Source of the DNA: Cristatella mucedo
Taxonomy: Eukaryota > Bryozoa > Phylactolaemata > Cristatellidae
Direction of reading: 5' to 3'
Assembly (NCBI GenBank): GCA_009760855.2
Contig: WPIO01000017.1
Span: forward strand, 4,492,001 to 4,556,000
DNA: 64,000 nucleotides
In this document: positions 13,128 to 24,424 of the stretch, piece by piece
Layout of the letters: every line of letters begins with the position of its first letter
How positions within the stretch are numbered: the stretch's first letter is position 1
Notes under the pieces: model-generated
What the model was told of the DNA's origin: nothing
Database searches by the model: none
What the model saw: the letters and a program-made list of their open reading frames with translations, nothing else
Made by a program: the position numbers and the translations under genes

Positions 13128-13457
13128 GTATTCTTGAAACTAAATGACGACAAAACCGAACTGCTGCTCATAGGACACCCTAAGCCTGTGGCTTGATTAA
13201 AAAGCTTTACTCTCTAATAGGTGATGCTGTTGTGCGACCATCACCACGTGCTTGAAATTTAGGTGTCGTTTTCGACAGCTGCCTCAATTGTAAAAGCTTC
13301 ATTCAGGAGACTTCTTCTACATCGACTTCTTCTACGAATGCGTACCGAAAGCTGCTTAGGCTGTGGGGCGCTAAAAAGAACTCTTCTGCGTAATATCCAC
13401 TTAGTATTTATGGCTTTGTGGAGTTACAGGCGGAGATACATTACATTACATTACAAA
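13128..13457 (+). mobile_element. LINE-B fragment with internal deletion
   Basis: Begins with a degenerate match to the LINE-B RT segment LKLNDDKTELRLIGHPK (54360-54410 in the longer copy) and continues to the VVFDSCLN block. At about 13330 it jumps to the 3' untranslated region (GAATGCGTACCGAAAGC...) and ends in TTACA-type repeats. Stops and the deletion make it nonfunctional. Confidence 0.75.
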
Positions 13458-13511
13458 GTTCGCAAGTAAATGCCTAAAGCAGCTCAGCTACAGCCTCGCC
13501 CGTCTGCCGGA

Positions 13512-14278
13512 AAAATTAAAATAATATATTCGTATAGCGCCATCAGAGAACTGAATCTCTTTCTAGGCACTTGACAGATGCAGTGTAGAAAGCATTACCA
13601 GAGGATTGGTGATAACATTCGCAATCGGCAGGAATAGTGTAAGCAGGTACATGCATACGTAGAACCATCCAAATGCTGTAATAAACTGGTGCTCTTTAAG
13701 CTTCTTTTTAAATGTCATGTCAGGGTACGCTGTGACTTGCGTCAGTAGTGAGTTCCAGACTTTGGGAGCATAGAAAATAAAGGCACAGTCTCCAATGGTT
13801 TTGAGGTTCGTTCGAAGTTTGGCTAAACGATTCGAGTCAGAGCACCGGGTTGTACGATTTTTCATCTGGTGGGCGAGGTTCTGATAGGTAGGCTGGAGCC
13901 AAAGAACGAAGGGACCTAAAAGTAAATGTCATAAACTTGAAGTCGATACGCTGCCTTATTGGGTGCCAATGCAGGTCAGCTAGAAGTGGTGTGATGTGGC
14001 AACTGCAAGCTCACGACCGACGAGCCTAGCTGCAGAGTTTTGCAACAACTGTAAAAACCTGTTAGCATACGCCGGGAGACCAGCAAGCAGTGAGTTACAG
14101 AAGTTAAGGCGGTATGTCCAAAATGCAAGGACCAATTTGGATGTATTATCCATGTCTAAGCAAGCCCAAATTGTTTTTAGCAATATTATGTAATTGAAAG
14201 TAGGCAGTCTTGACTGTTGAGTTGATGAGGTCGTCCAATTAAAGGTCACTTTGGAATGCGACGGATGTGCTATATAAG
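13512..14278 (-). mobile_element. Degenerate LINE-A-like copy
   Basis: On minus, fragments of the LINE-A C-terminal ORF are visible (HQMKNRTTRCSDSN, NLKTIGDCAFIFYAPKVWNS, LDFCNSLLAGL-like, LLQNSAARLVGREL). The family 3' tail lies at 13512-13570, including a CTCTTTCTAGGCACTT variant. The frame is broken several times. The sequence differs enough from the young copies to be an older insertion or a subfamily. Confidence 0.75.
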
Positions 14279-14535
14279 GTATGGTGGTCAGGCAACCGCA
14301 ATACTTTTTTGAGTTATCTGTAATTTTTCTTGCCTTCATAAATCCGAGACTCCTGGATGTGATTTCGTTTAATTGATGGCACTGCCCCTGCTCGTTGAAC
14401 GAGTGGGTTGTGACACTCGATGTGGTATGCTTTCGGGGCGTGTCATTGGTAATTGGTACAGGGAGTCGTAGGCATTCCCGTAGGTCACTGGTGGGCGAGA
14501 GGGGCGAAGAGAATTGCTTCCGCCTGCTCCGTGCG

Positions 14536-15145
14536 TAATGTAATGTAACGTATCTACGTCTGTGACTCCACAAAGCCAAGAAACTTGTGTGGGTGTTATG
14601 CAGGGGAATTTGTATAACGCACTCCCAGCCTAAGCGGCTTTCGTTTTGTATCCATTGATCGACCGGCATTCAGCCTAGCTCTTTTAGCAAACACGTGCTC
14701 AAACCTCTGGGACTTTAAGACTAGCCTTGCAGCCATATTCATAGCCAGCTGCAGTGGCCTAGTTGCTTTTTTTGGTAGCCCAGCCAATAAGGAATTACAA
14801 TAATCAAGCCGAGACATAACTACGGAGCTAGTTAAATTTTTTACAAGCCACTGTGGAAGACAGCACCTGATTTCAGATAGGGATCGGACGCGATGGCAAG
14901 CTGTAGAAGGAGTCTTCTGTATGAAGTTTTTAAAATTGGGAGGCAGCTGTCGAAAACGATACCTACATTTCAAGCAACTGATGATGGTTGCACAAAGCGT
15001 CACCTATAAAAAAAAGCAAATCCTTTAAATCCAGCCACACGCTTAGGGTGTCCTATGAGTAGCAGTTCGGTTTTATCGTCGTTTAGCTTCACGAAGTTTT
15101 CCGCCATCCAGGATCTAATGTCGGCAAGGCAAGCATTCAGTTTGT
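14536..15145 (-). mobile_element. LINE-B fragment, 3' end through RT C-terminus
   Basis: Read on minus: a degraded RT core, RSLSEIRCCLPQWLVKNLTS, SRLDYCNSLLAGLPKKA and MNMAARLVLKSQRFEHV, then the 3' untranslated region with CGGCTTTCG and CTTTGTGGAG variants and a pentanucleotide tail at 14536-14550. It matches the plus-strand copy at 52800-55285. Most of the C-terminal domain between about 14660 and 14680 is deleted. Confidence 0.8.
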
Positions 15146-15283
15146 TCAAATAAATAAATAAAATTCATTTGTATAGCGCCTCAAGAGAACTTAGTCTCTA
15201 TTCAGGCACTTCACATATGCCTCGGGGTTCGAGCCCACGACCTCAGCAAGACCTTGGTCGGGGCGAGCGCCTTAACCGCTGTA
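15146..15283 (-). mobile_element. SINE-1 copy
   Basis: Same structure as the 424-562 element: an AAAT/ATT-type tail at 15146-15160, AGCGCC...TCAAGAGAACTTAGTCTC tail hairpin region, GGGGTTCGAGCCC B-box region and CGGGGCGAGCGCCTTAACCGC head. It directly adjoins the 5' end of the neighbouring LINE-B fragment. Confidence 0.8.
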
Positions 15284-15284
15284 A

Positions 15285-15649
15285 GAAGGAATTCTAAGCT
15301 GGGTTCAATTTTCTGAGCTAAAATCGTGGTCCTGCTATGCGATACCTTTTTAAACGTGATCTGTCTCTCTCCATAACCGTCCACGAGTGCGGTTGTTTCG
15401 CAACACCGAGCCGAACTCGACGCGACCTCGAACTTCAGCGATGCAGTGCCTCTGTGGGGAGGTGGATGGGCGCGCTAATATTGATTTATTCCAAGCGGTA
15501 GAGCTCCCAACGCCAGCATGTTATATCAAAACATAGCACCATGGTTCGCACGTATGACTGAGCTAGCTAGCTGGCCTATGCGCTATCGAAGGAAGATCAG
15601 CAAGCCCTGTCCCACCCATCCCCTCTTCCGGATCAGGAAGGGCGCGTAA
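15285..15649. other. Unassigned DNA
   Basis: No gene or repeat recognised between the SINE-1 and SINE-2 copies. It is moderately GC-rich with no convincing reading frame. Confidence 0.4.
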
Positions 15650-15659
15650 GGGCTGCGAG

Positions 15660-15860
15660 CTCCACTTGCTCGGCGTCAGCCTCAAGCCGTAATGGCTCAC
15701 TAGGTAAGGCGGTTGCTTTTCATGACCTCGGCCCCGAGGTCGTGGGTTCGAATCCTGTGATGGGCGATCCTTTATTGCCGCTGCAAGCGGTGGTGATAGC
15801 CATCGAGGCTCTACTTTCGCTATACAAAAAAAGGCTGTTAAATCAGCTAGTATTTATTTA
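15660..15860 (+). mobile_element. SINE-2, tRNA-derived SINE with long-variable-arm head
   Basis: The head has an A box (TGGCTCACTAGGTAAGG), an anticodon-like arm, a perfect variable-arm hairpin CCTCGG/CCGAGG and a consensus B box GGTTCGAATCC at about 15745. A non-tRNA body follows (TGATGGGCGATCC, GGTGGTGATAGCCATCGAGG) and ends near an A-rich stretch. Related copies lie at 27598-27775 (minus), 18218-18310 (minus, body only) and 60345-60510 (plus). The dispersed body argues for a SINE and against a functional tRNA gene. Confidence 0.75.
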
Positions 15861-15929
15861 TTTTTTTATGACCGTGTTTCGCCCTTGTCAATGTGTAACT
15901 TGTCCTTTGCTTAATCCTGGGGAATAAAA

Positions 15930-16022
15930 ACAATAACAATACATTTGTGTAGCGCCATCAAAGAACGGATTCTCCCTCTATCTAGGCATTTTATAGATGC
16001 TGCATATAAAGCATGACCGAAT
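15930..16022 (-). mobile_element. LINE-A 3' tail fragment
   Basis: Minus-strand relic of the LINE-A terminal hairpin region (AGCGCCATCAAAGAAC...TCTAGGCATTTTA on plus) beside an AACAAT-type tail. No ORF is left. Confidence 0.55.
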
Positions 16023-16660
16023 GTTAGGTAGTCGCGATGTGCCAATACCGTGTGCTAATACCAACATGTGTGGTATCTATCCAACGCATTGTTTCCAACC
16101 TATATTTAGCTCAGACTTGTTCATATAACATGCCTGCCTACTGAGCCAACTTTAGCAAGTTATCTTTTAGTGCACTTTTGACATTCGTGCTGCTTCGAAT
16201 CAGGCTAAGAAACGCTGGAGGCACTCAAAAGATTAACAAAGTAAATACACTTCCTACGCGTCCATTTTAGCCTCTACCGCTTAGCGTTTTCAGAGGCTTC
16301 TAATTAATTGCCTGACTTCTGCCACCTCTTATTTTGCAAAACTGCGGTACGGTTAGGTTACTGGCTGCTAAGCAAATTACCAAAAGAAATTCCAGGAATA
16401 TTGAAGAAATGTGGATTGACCTTCAAGTAAGATACTGTAGACCGATTGACTTATTTGCTTTTGAAAATTCGGACTAGGTCTAAAGCATCAACAATAGTAC
16501 AATTACGAGGCATTACATAGCGACATAAGAGATCTGTTTAGGTAAATTGGTGGGAGGAGCGTCAATTGGTAGATGGTAGCGTGCACACTTTCAGCACGTA
16601 CAAGACAATTAACACGGAACCGGGAAATGATTTGAGGAAGGTGCAATTTTAGTTTTTATT
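16023..16660. other. Unassigned DNA
   Basis: I see nothing recognisable: no long open frames and no repeats shared with the rest of the window. Confidence 0.4.
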
Positions 16661-16661
16661 T

Positions 16662-16935
16662 AATAATAGTAATAATGCATTTGTTATAGCGTAGCCCGCT
16701 CAGAACTCAAAATTTCTTTCCAGGAACCTAGCATTTGCTTTAGCGTCAACGGGTAATTAGCCGTCGTGATGTCAGTCCGGAGTGGGTTTCAGAGGCATAC
16801 GAACCAAAGGTAGTCTCGTAGGGGCAAAGCTTAACGACCATGAAGAGATGGGGATACGACATCTTGACTTATTGGGAAGTACCTGTAGTCCTAGTTGTAG
16901 GCTGGAGCCAGAGAATGAAGGGACCTAAAAGCTGA
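16662..16935 (-). mobile_element. Degenerate LINE-A relic
   Basis: Plus-strand order AATAATAGTAATAATGCATT, a mutated hairpin, then remnants of the C-terminal ORF (for example GGCTGGAGCCAGAGAATGAA and GGGACCTAAAAG, the reverse of SLAPA and the LTFRSL region). Heavily mutated. Confidence 0.6.
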
Positions 16936-17557
16936 GACAATAATTTAATATAGCTCTCAGAACTCGGAAGCTCTTACCAGGCAAGATCTTGAATTAAATA
17001 CGCTGGCAGACCTGCCTGGTGCTAGGTCTGAAGTAAAACAACGTAGCCACTACGCCGATGGCAAAAAGGCCCAGTTGTTGTTTTTCACTATCTGTACCTT
17101 ATTGCAACGTCCATAAGAACTGTCACTAAAGTCGAGAGGTTACCAATGCATGAACCTCCCGAGTCACACTAGGTTTTCCCATAGTTGACAGTGCATGTAC
17201 CAATCAACATCTATATTCCCACTACTGGCTACTCAGCATCTTGCAAGCTCGCGATCACTCGCACGATACTAATGTAAGTAAAGCCTCTATATATTTTTCA
17301 GTAATGCTGCCAGTGAACCTGTTCGCAAGCTTAGCACAGCATCCCATGGCGAGCCAGATGGCGAACTCAAAGTAAAGCATCAATTATCTTCGTACCTGCA
17401 GCTGTACATGAATTGTAGGGTCCGAGGCGGTTGAATAAACTGATATTGACTTACCTTAAATACTATTCGGATTGGCCAACGATAGGCCAAGGCTATTCTG
17501 CCACAATATAAATGAGGCTGTTGGATAAACTGACCTTTATCTTTGACTGGCAATCAG
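16936..17557. other. Unassigned DNA downstream of p23
   Basis: No feature recognised between the LINE-A relic and the p23 polyadenylation signal. Confidence 0.4.
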
Positions 17558-17563
17558 TTTATT
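17558..17563 (-). terminator. Candidate polyadenylation signal for p23
   Basis: AATAAA on the minus strand (TTTATT on plus), about 110 bases beyond the p23 stop at 17671-17673. Spacing fits a short 3' UTR. Confidence 0.5.
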
Positions 17564-17670
17564 AGGCTTTAACGCAACAACGAGAATCATACTGTACACA
17601 TACTGAGCAAACATAGCTCATAATAGGCAGCACAAATCGTAAGTTTTGAAGAATAATAGCAGCATTCTTC

Positions 17671-20600
17671 TCACGTGCTACCAGTAGCAGGCTCTTCAAG
17701 ATCTGGAATAGCTGCAACAAAGACAGTAGATTCATCAAACACCAGCCTTGGATTAAACAGCACAGCATTTACGTGCTATGAAAAACAGAAATTAGGACGT
17801 GCACAGTGACAGCAATTGGAAAAACCAAGACTGGTGAATAGCAGAGGTGATTGTTACATGCTAACAAAAGACCAATATAACAGGATTCTTATGAAGACGC
17901 GTTTGCCTAATCAGGGAAATGAAAAAAAACTGGCTTGAAGGTTAACACTTTTTCTGCACTAGACCTTTTTACTGATTCAACTTTTGATGGCGGTCCAGTA
18001 AAATAACTTTTCGGGTGATCTGCACAAACAAGCAGAACGAAGCAAACACCCCAAGAATCTCAACTTGGCACGGTATGGTATTTGTTGGCTAAGAGCTTGC
18101 AGGACTGCAGTATTTGGGAGTATTTCCATTCTCCACACTCAAAAGATTTGTTGAGCAGCACTACATGTAGTGCTCGTCATTCATAGATCACTATTTACGA
18201 GGAAAATGAATTTTAGCTAGCTGATTTAGCAGCCTCTACTACTTAGAGGCAGACGAGCCCTAACGGCTATCACCATCTCTTGCAGTGGGCGATAAAGGAT
18301 TGCCCACTGCATGACTTAAATACATAACCCGGACCGTAACGTGTACATCTTACCCTAAAGTAATAATATGCTTACGAAAATGTATGTACTACATAAAAAA
18401 ACCTAGTCAAGGAGAGTGGCTTTAACGAAAGCATTAAAACGATGTAAAGGTTCCTGCTAAACTCCTTCCAAAACAATACAGCCAGTATTTGCTACTCTGC
18501 ATTTGCTTATCATTTAGCCAGCTCCAAGAGGAATGTCGAGGGAGTGGAGTTGTTAAGTGAAGATGTGAGCCCAAAGATGGACAAGAAACACCATTCAGAT
18601 TGACTGGAAATACACCCAGAAAAGAGCAACCACATGAGATGCGACCAGCCACGAAGCTTGGCAACACCCAGAAAAGAGCAACCACATGAGATGCGACCAG
18701 CCACGAAGCTTGGCATTCCTCTTATGGAAGCAGCACAACACAAGGGCAGAGGCTCTCGTGTACTGCTGCCAGACAGCTGACAACAGCATTCAGCTATTTG
18801 CCAGCCTAGAAGGCCCAAAATAACGGCCAACTGACAGGGCTTGCTCACGACAGTAATCCTAAAGGTTTGACCAGCTGACCACAGTAAGCACCATTAGCCA
18901 CATGATGTGCCCACTCGCTATGTGGACTGTACCAGATGTGTATCCCTGAGCTCGGCTACCACATAAAGATCACCGGTCCAAAGCCTGAAGGGTAGTAGGC
19001 CTGACATGCCAGCTTGGTCAAAAATAGTACTCACGTTCATCGTCACTATCTTCTTCGTCATCCTCCATACCATTCTGCAAGCATAAATAGCAACATTAAC
19101 AGAAGACCTAGACTATTTTTCAACTGGAACAGAGTACACAGGTGGGAGGATAGTTGGGAAATGTAATACTTACGGTATTAAACGCTTCGTCTCCTTTGTA
19201 CTGGTTCATTTTGCTCATCATGTCAGCCAAGTCATCCTCTTTGGGATCGTCATCTGAATCATCCTCATCCTTCCACTTATTGAAATCAGTCTTCAGCCAG
19301 TGTACCTGTAGACAAGCACACAAAAATGCAACACGTACAAATGCCCAATGACACAATCAAATCTGGTACAAGAACCACTTGGATAAATACAACCTCTTTT
19401 GGTGGTTGCAGCTTGTAAATTTACATCACACAATTCTAACCCATCTCGTTTGAATCGCTTATCGATAGGTTTGATTGATTATATTAATATGCTATATATG
19501 ACTGCACACGTCATATTACACCATGGAGCTTTATTTTCTGCAATCATGGATAAGTACAGCAAAATGCATACAACCCATGATTTTTTTTAGTCGTTTAGAA
19601 CACGCAGAGCTGAACTTGCATTTCAAATTTCACTGGCAGGTGAACGATTAGCCAGGTTATGGATTTTACAAGGCATACACCAACATGAAGCTGTATACAA
19701 GTCACAAGAATGCACATCAACAAGCTTCACACAATTACCTAGATCCACCAAGGTTCGAAAAATTAGGATACAAGTCGCACATGATGCCGAAATAAGGACA
19801 GTTGTTATTCGTAGTGTTGCTTCCGGTTTAGACATAGTTTGCACGACCCATTTTTTGTTTTACACGCAAGCCGTCAGAGCTCCGATCCCATTTCGGTAGC
19901 CAAGCCAAAATAGAATTTGTAACTAAATGGTTTTTAATTGTCAACACAAACATGCATTATCTGATTCGGCATCATATCTGAAAGTCAAAAGGACTTACAG
20001 ACTTACACCCGTCACTGACAAGCTCTACAAATACAATTTTTTTAAATACAAAAAAAGAAAAGCAAAAACAAGTTGTTTTCCTATGCTCTCTACTCCCCAG
20101 AACGTGTTGTCAAATATTCATTTTTATATAGTAATATTATCTTTCGAATCCTATGCTATGTCACCTCCCACAGACGTGACAACCTAATTGATGACTTCCA
20201 ATGACAAAAATTAAGTTCTCAAAATGACCACTGCCAAAATAAATTTGTAAATGCTCGGTTTTTGGAATCATGGCTCTACAAAGCCTCCAAGATATCAACC
20301 CTATATTATCCCCTTGGCCCAATTACGGACGTTGCCGATAGCACCCCAAAATTACTGCTTCCAAAATATTTGTATACATTCCAGATTCGTGGCACCTTGC
20401 AAGGCAAGCAGCTACATTGGGGCCAGACATTAAACATCAAGTGAGGAAGCATGAGTGCTCGATAGATACATACCTAACAGAAGACTACATAGAAAGAACA
20501 TTTAAGACTACCCAGAAAGGGAGATCAGATCTCTGAGGGTGCTATAAATCACAGCTAGCACAGGATATATAATTGATTATGCCAGTTCACAGCAACTACG

Positions 20601-23600
20601 TGAACCCAAACGGATAAAAGCAAGTGCAACAATGCTGCAGCCATTCGCTGTAAAAAAAAGCAGCTGTACATACCTTCGTTGTTTGCTTCATTAATCTTGG
20701 CCAATAAGGGGCCTCTGACTTTTTCCTAATGGCCAGTGCAATATGTCTGGGTTGTACGTCAAACCGCGACTGCTCAGGGTTAACGTCGGCATAAAACTCT
20801 ACTTTAACCTCATGAGGTAATTTCTCTGTTCCGCCGATTCCCCTGGAAAAAATGGAAGATATGACCTACAGTAGAGTGCATACACGCCACGACTAGCCAC
20901 CATGGGGAATTCTTTTAAACTTACCTAAAGTGAAGGTAGTCCGGCTTTAAATCAATAACAGGATCTTTGCAATCTTCCAAATTAATGGTAAGGAAGACCA
21001 TATCCTTTCTTTGTGCCCACAGAATAGCTGGGGGTGTCCTGTGCACAAACAAAAATAACCAAACACATGGTAGTCAAAGTGGAACATACACGTTCTCCCA
21101 CACGCCTGAACATGCAACAACGGCAAAGGAGAATTAATCAGTGAAAAACATGCAGTCCCAGTCATAACCAAAGTGCATCCACCAGCTCGGACAGTCTCCA
21201 TGCTGCACGGCACCATCACATAGCATTGCAGCAAGTGCTTCATAGCAAATACCGAAAAGCCAAACACGACTACTGCCATGACAACCACCACCACTGATCA
21301 ATGCCTTGAGGGAGCAGGCTAAACACAGCACAGAACAGAAAATGAATTCATACTTTCAGTACCATGGAAATATACAGGTAACACACTGGATATTAAGCCG
21401 CGGGCTCGAGCCATACAGGCATATGTAAATTCCTGGATAGAGAATAAGTTCTCTTACGGCACTATACAATCTTGGGACACATTATATCTATCTATCTATA
21501 CCTAGCTCCCCCAACAGAAGCACGATTGATAGTGAATTATACAAAACTTGTATAGAACCAAATCCTGCTACTAGGTACTTAACATACACCGTGAAGATGC
21601 TGAAAGACATAAATCGAGCAAATATCAGCTTTCGATAGCCAATGATATCATGCGCTAAATAAAAGCTTTCCGTGGGCCACCTACATCTATGTGGATCACA
21701 AAAAGTGGATGCCTACTATACACCAGGCTAAGATAGCAAGCATGATTTTACACTAATAATAATAATAATAATAATAATAATGCACTTGATAAAGCACTCT
21801 TAGAGAACTCAATCTCTTTCTAGGTGCTTTACATTTGCTGCAAAGGGAAACTTGACTCAGCAAATGATGCCCGAAACAGGTGCACTTAAGCTTATATTTT
21901 AATTGTCCAAGTAAGAGCATGTCGTGACGCCAGTCAGGAGTAAGCCCCAGGCTTTGGTAGCAGATGAACTAAAGGCAGTCTAACAAGGATTTGGGTTGGT
22001 TCGAGGCACGGGTAAACGAGTCAGAAGATCGGGTTGGACGATGCCTATCCTGTGTGGGGAACAGTTCGGATTGGTAGGCCAAAGCTGAAGAGCCAAAAGG
22101 TAGGGATACTACCTTGGAAGTCGTTAACTCTGCTTGATGGGAAGCCAGTGCAGGTCGGCGATGTGGTGTAATGTGGCAATTTCGCAGAAGATGTGTGCGT
22201 TTTAAGTAGCTGAATTAGAGAAAGGGTGTCATAAATATTCGGACCCGCTTGTCTACAGTATCATTGTCAAAGCATGACTATAAAACCAACTTGCAAGTCA
22301 TTGGCAAACCTGATGACTCCGACACGGGAAAGCTCATAGCTCAAAATCGGCTCTGCCAGCATATCTCCTGCAGCATCGGTACGACATCTGGGTGACCTGT
22401 TCCAAAGTGACCTTTCACTACTAAATCAGAAAACATCGTTCCTAGACAACCATATCAACTTTATAGCTAAATCTAAATACTTTCACTATGTAACAGTGGA
22501 AACATCAAGGCCTTCTTAGAAAGGGATACTATATCCAAGTTGGCTCATGCATTTGTGACATCTGATCTCTTTTGTAAATAAAATAATTCCTTGATCTTTT
22601 AGCTCATTGAAGTTAGGTGCTTACAGTAGGTGCAAAGCATCGTGTGCTTTGCGATTGTCATATTACACTGGTTTCCGATCTGCTCGGGATACCTATTTAG
22701 CTGTACACCAAATTATAGGTTTCACCACTCTCTTATGACACAAATCGTTGAGCTGCGTCTAAAACTAACCTACAAGCCTTAGAAGATCGTACCTTTAGTT
22801 CATCCGATCCCAAGGCCTGGAACTCACTTCTGGCTGACCCACCGACATTCCCTGACGACATTTAAAAACAGCTAAAAACCTGTTTCTCACGGCATTTGAA
22901 TCATCCATGTGAATTGCCCTTGATATGCTTGTGCGAATTGTCGATGTACAAGGTAACACAAGATAATTATGCATGCTAACACTTGCATGGTAATATTTAA
23001 TCAAATTACATACTTCCTTTCCAGGATTACCAATAATTTGGTTCGCGTATGGCACTACACTTTTTTTATTATTTGTGGTGCAGCTTTTAAGACTAAATCC
23101 GAGCACTCCTAGTAATCCAATCCGAGTATGGTAGTACCGTAACGAGCTGAGAGCTGCAACGTCTATGAAATTGGATGCATGGCACCTCTCTATCCGTGCG
23201 ATCGTATACCGTGAGAGGGGTACCTTACGTTGAGAGACCATGCGCTGTTCATAAGTCGTCGTACTAAAGGTTCTTAACTAAGCCTTGACTACCTGCAGAT
23301 AAGAAATGGTAAGAAGCACTTTATATAGAATTATCTATTCTATTTAATTACTCTAAAAAGCCTAACAAGCGCTTCACAGGATCGCCGAGCGATGCGAGAA
23401 CTACTTGCAGTTAGCAACCGAGGAATGTTCGAGAAGAGGATGCCGAGTCAAACGCACCATCTACATCAAGCAGCACGGAAAGGCACGATCCTAGCAAATC
23501 GGCGACAGAAAATCCCTTAACAGTTGTGCAAAGCTATCGTCAATGCGGTAAAAAAAGACTGCCACAGCAAGCACGTAAATAAACTTTGAGCGCCTACTCA

Positions 23601-23621
23601 CGCTATATCACCGGACGCCAT
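17671..23621 (-). CDS. PTGES3: p23 / PTGES3-type Hsp90 co-chaperone (complete, 6 coding exons)
   Basis: Cytosolic CS-domain co-chaperone that binds the ATP-bound Hsp90 dimer. Exons on minus: 23621-23602, 21038-20925, 20842-20674, 19305-19174, 19074-19035 and 17711-17671, totalling 516 nt, 171 aa (human 160). Donors are GTGAGT, GTAAG, GTATGT, GTAAGT and GTGAGT, and all phases agree. The CS domain covers about residues 8-100. It starts TPPAILWAQRKDMVFLTI and includes the hallmark YWPRL (WPRL 92-95). Next comes the family motif VHWLKTDFNKWKDED (102-116), then an acidic tail (EDDEEDSDDE) ending in IPDLEE, like the mammalian PDLE C-terminus. I chose the start because ATGGCG at 23621 has a good context (AAAATGG), its 20-nt exon ends in a consensus donor, and it joins exon 2 in phase. 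Introns 1 and 5 hold LINE-A relics, SINE pieces and a 52-bp tandem duplication. The last exon (13 codons with stop) and the first (20 nt) are very short. Confidence 0.95.
18218..18310 (-). mobile_element. SINE-2 body fragment in p23 intron 5
   Basis: The plus strand shows AGCTGATTTAGCAGCCTC, ACGGCTATCACCATCTCTTG and CAGTGGGCGATAAAGGAT, the reverse complement of the SINE-2 body. The tRNA-like head is missing. Confidence 0.6.
18612..18715. repeat. Exact 52-bp tandem duplication in p23 intron 5
   Basis: Two adjacent identical units, 18612-18663 and 18664-18715, each starting ACACCCAGAAAAGAGCAACC and ending GAAGCTTGGCA. I see no mismatch between them, so the duplication is recent. Confidence 0.95.
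21371..21480 (+). mobile_element. Partial SINE-1 in p23 intron 1
   Basis: Plus orientation: the B-box region GCGGGCTCGAGCC, then GGCATATGTAAATTCCTGG and AGAATAAGTTCTCTTACGG, which correspond to the SINE-1 tail. The 5' half of the head is absent and the hairpin is mutated. Confidence 0.6.
21755..22255 (-). mobile_element. Degenerate LINE-A copy in p23 intron 1
   Basis: Begins with an AAT microsatellite (21755-21782) and the LINE-A terminal hairpin (CTCTTTCTAGGTGCTTTACATTTGCTGC on plus, in parts). It continues into mutated C-terminal ORF sequence such as GCCAGTGCAGGTCGGCGA (reverse of ADLHWLP). There are no intact frames. Confidence 0.75.
22285..22920 (+). mobile_element. Degenerate LINE-A RT relic, plus strand
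   Basis: Contains AAAATCGGCTCTGCCAGCAT and CCAAAGTGACCTTTCACTA, matching the IGSASISPVES...FQSDLSLDDHI segment, then AAGTTGGCTCATGCATTTGT (KLVHAFVTS) and, near 22800, CCCAAGGCCTGGAACTC (PKAWNS). Many stops and gaps. Its orientation is opposite to the neighbouring relic at 21755. Confidence 0.65.
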
Positions 23622-24067
23622 TTTACCATGTGCACACCGGTCGACTGAAAGCAGCGCCACTCCGTTAAAGACGCACTCGCACTTACAGTGAAAATGTATC
23701 GATATTTTAAAATAATTTAATCTAAAAAATATATAAATAACAATCCCCACAAAACTTCTAATATTAGTAATCTGACACCGATTTTCTCAATTCAAACGTA
23801 ATAGTCCTAGCTTGATGCCATAGATATAGTACATATGAGATATATCCATAGATATACCCGACGAGCCGTAGTAGGCGTATCGCAGCGCCAGTTGGCGGCC
23901 ACGCGGTTGAAGTTAAGGTTACACAACCACTTTGCCGATTCAGGACCGACAATTCTTGTGCCAGCATGGAATGACTTGCTCTCTCGATAAATTTATTACC
24001 GTTGTCGTTGGACCACTGGACAGGCTCTTTCATGCAGGAGGTACGAACTCCCAGGGCTGATTGGCGA
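23622..24067. promoter_or_regulatory. 5' flank of p23, probable promoter region
   Basis: Upstream of the p23 start. No TATA box is obvious close to the ATG, and the AT-rich block at 23695-23760 is the main compositional feature. The minus frame at 23764-24033 has no recognisable domain. Confidence 0.3.
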
Positions 24068-24235
24068 GGTTAATAATAATAAATAAATAATTCATTTGTC
24101 TTGCGCCCCAAGAGAACTTAATCTATATTCAGGCGCTTCACATATGCCTCAGGGCTCGAGCCCACGACCTCAGTCAGACCTCGGTCGGGGCGAGCACCTT
24201 AACCGCTATGTAATGTAGACCAAACCAGCTCGGCA
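24068..24235 (-). mobile_element. SINE-1 copy with small insertion in the head
   Basis: ATT/AAT tail at 24068-24090, tail hairpin region, GGGCTCGAGCCC and CGGGGCGAGCACCTTAACCGC. The terminal ACCAAACCAG is separated from the head by a short ATGTAATGTAG insertion not present at 424-562. Confidence 0.8.
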
Positions 24236-24317
24236 GGTTCAAAGATATACGTACAGAGCTACTGTAGATGCATGCATATAACGTACATATACGTATACCG
24301 TTAATATTCATATGTGT

Positions 24318-24424
24318 ATATGATATATATATATACATATATAAACACATGTATGTGCATATAAATCAATATATATATATATATATATATGCATGCAGAA
24401 TATACATATATATATATATATATA
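24318..24424. repeat. AT dinucleotide microsatellite cluster
   Basis: Three runs of TA dinucleotides separated by ACATATA and GCATGC spacers. Open frames here (long IYIYIY peptides) are artefacts of the repeat. Confidence 0.95.

Noticed and set aside
15690-15765. Functional tRNA gene with A and B boxes
   Set aside because: The same head occurs with a shared non-tRNA body at other loci, so it is a SINE; no convincing acceptor stem was seen.
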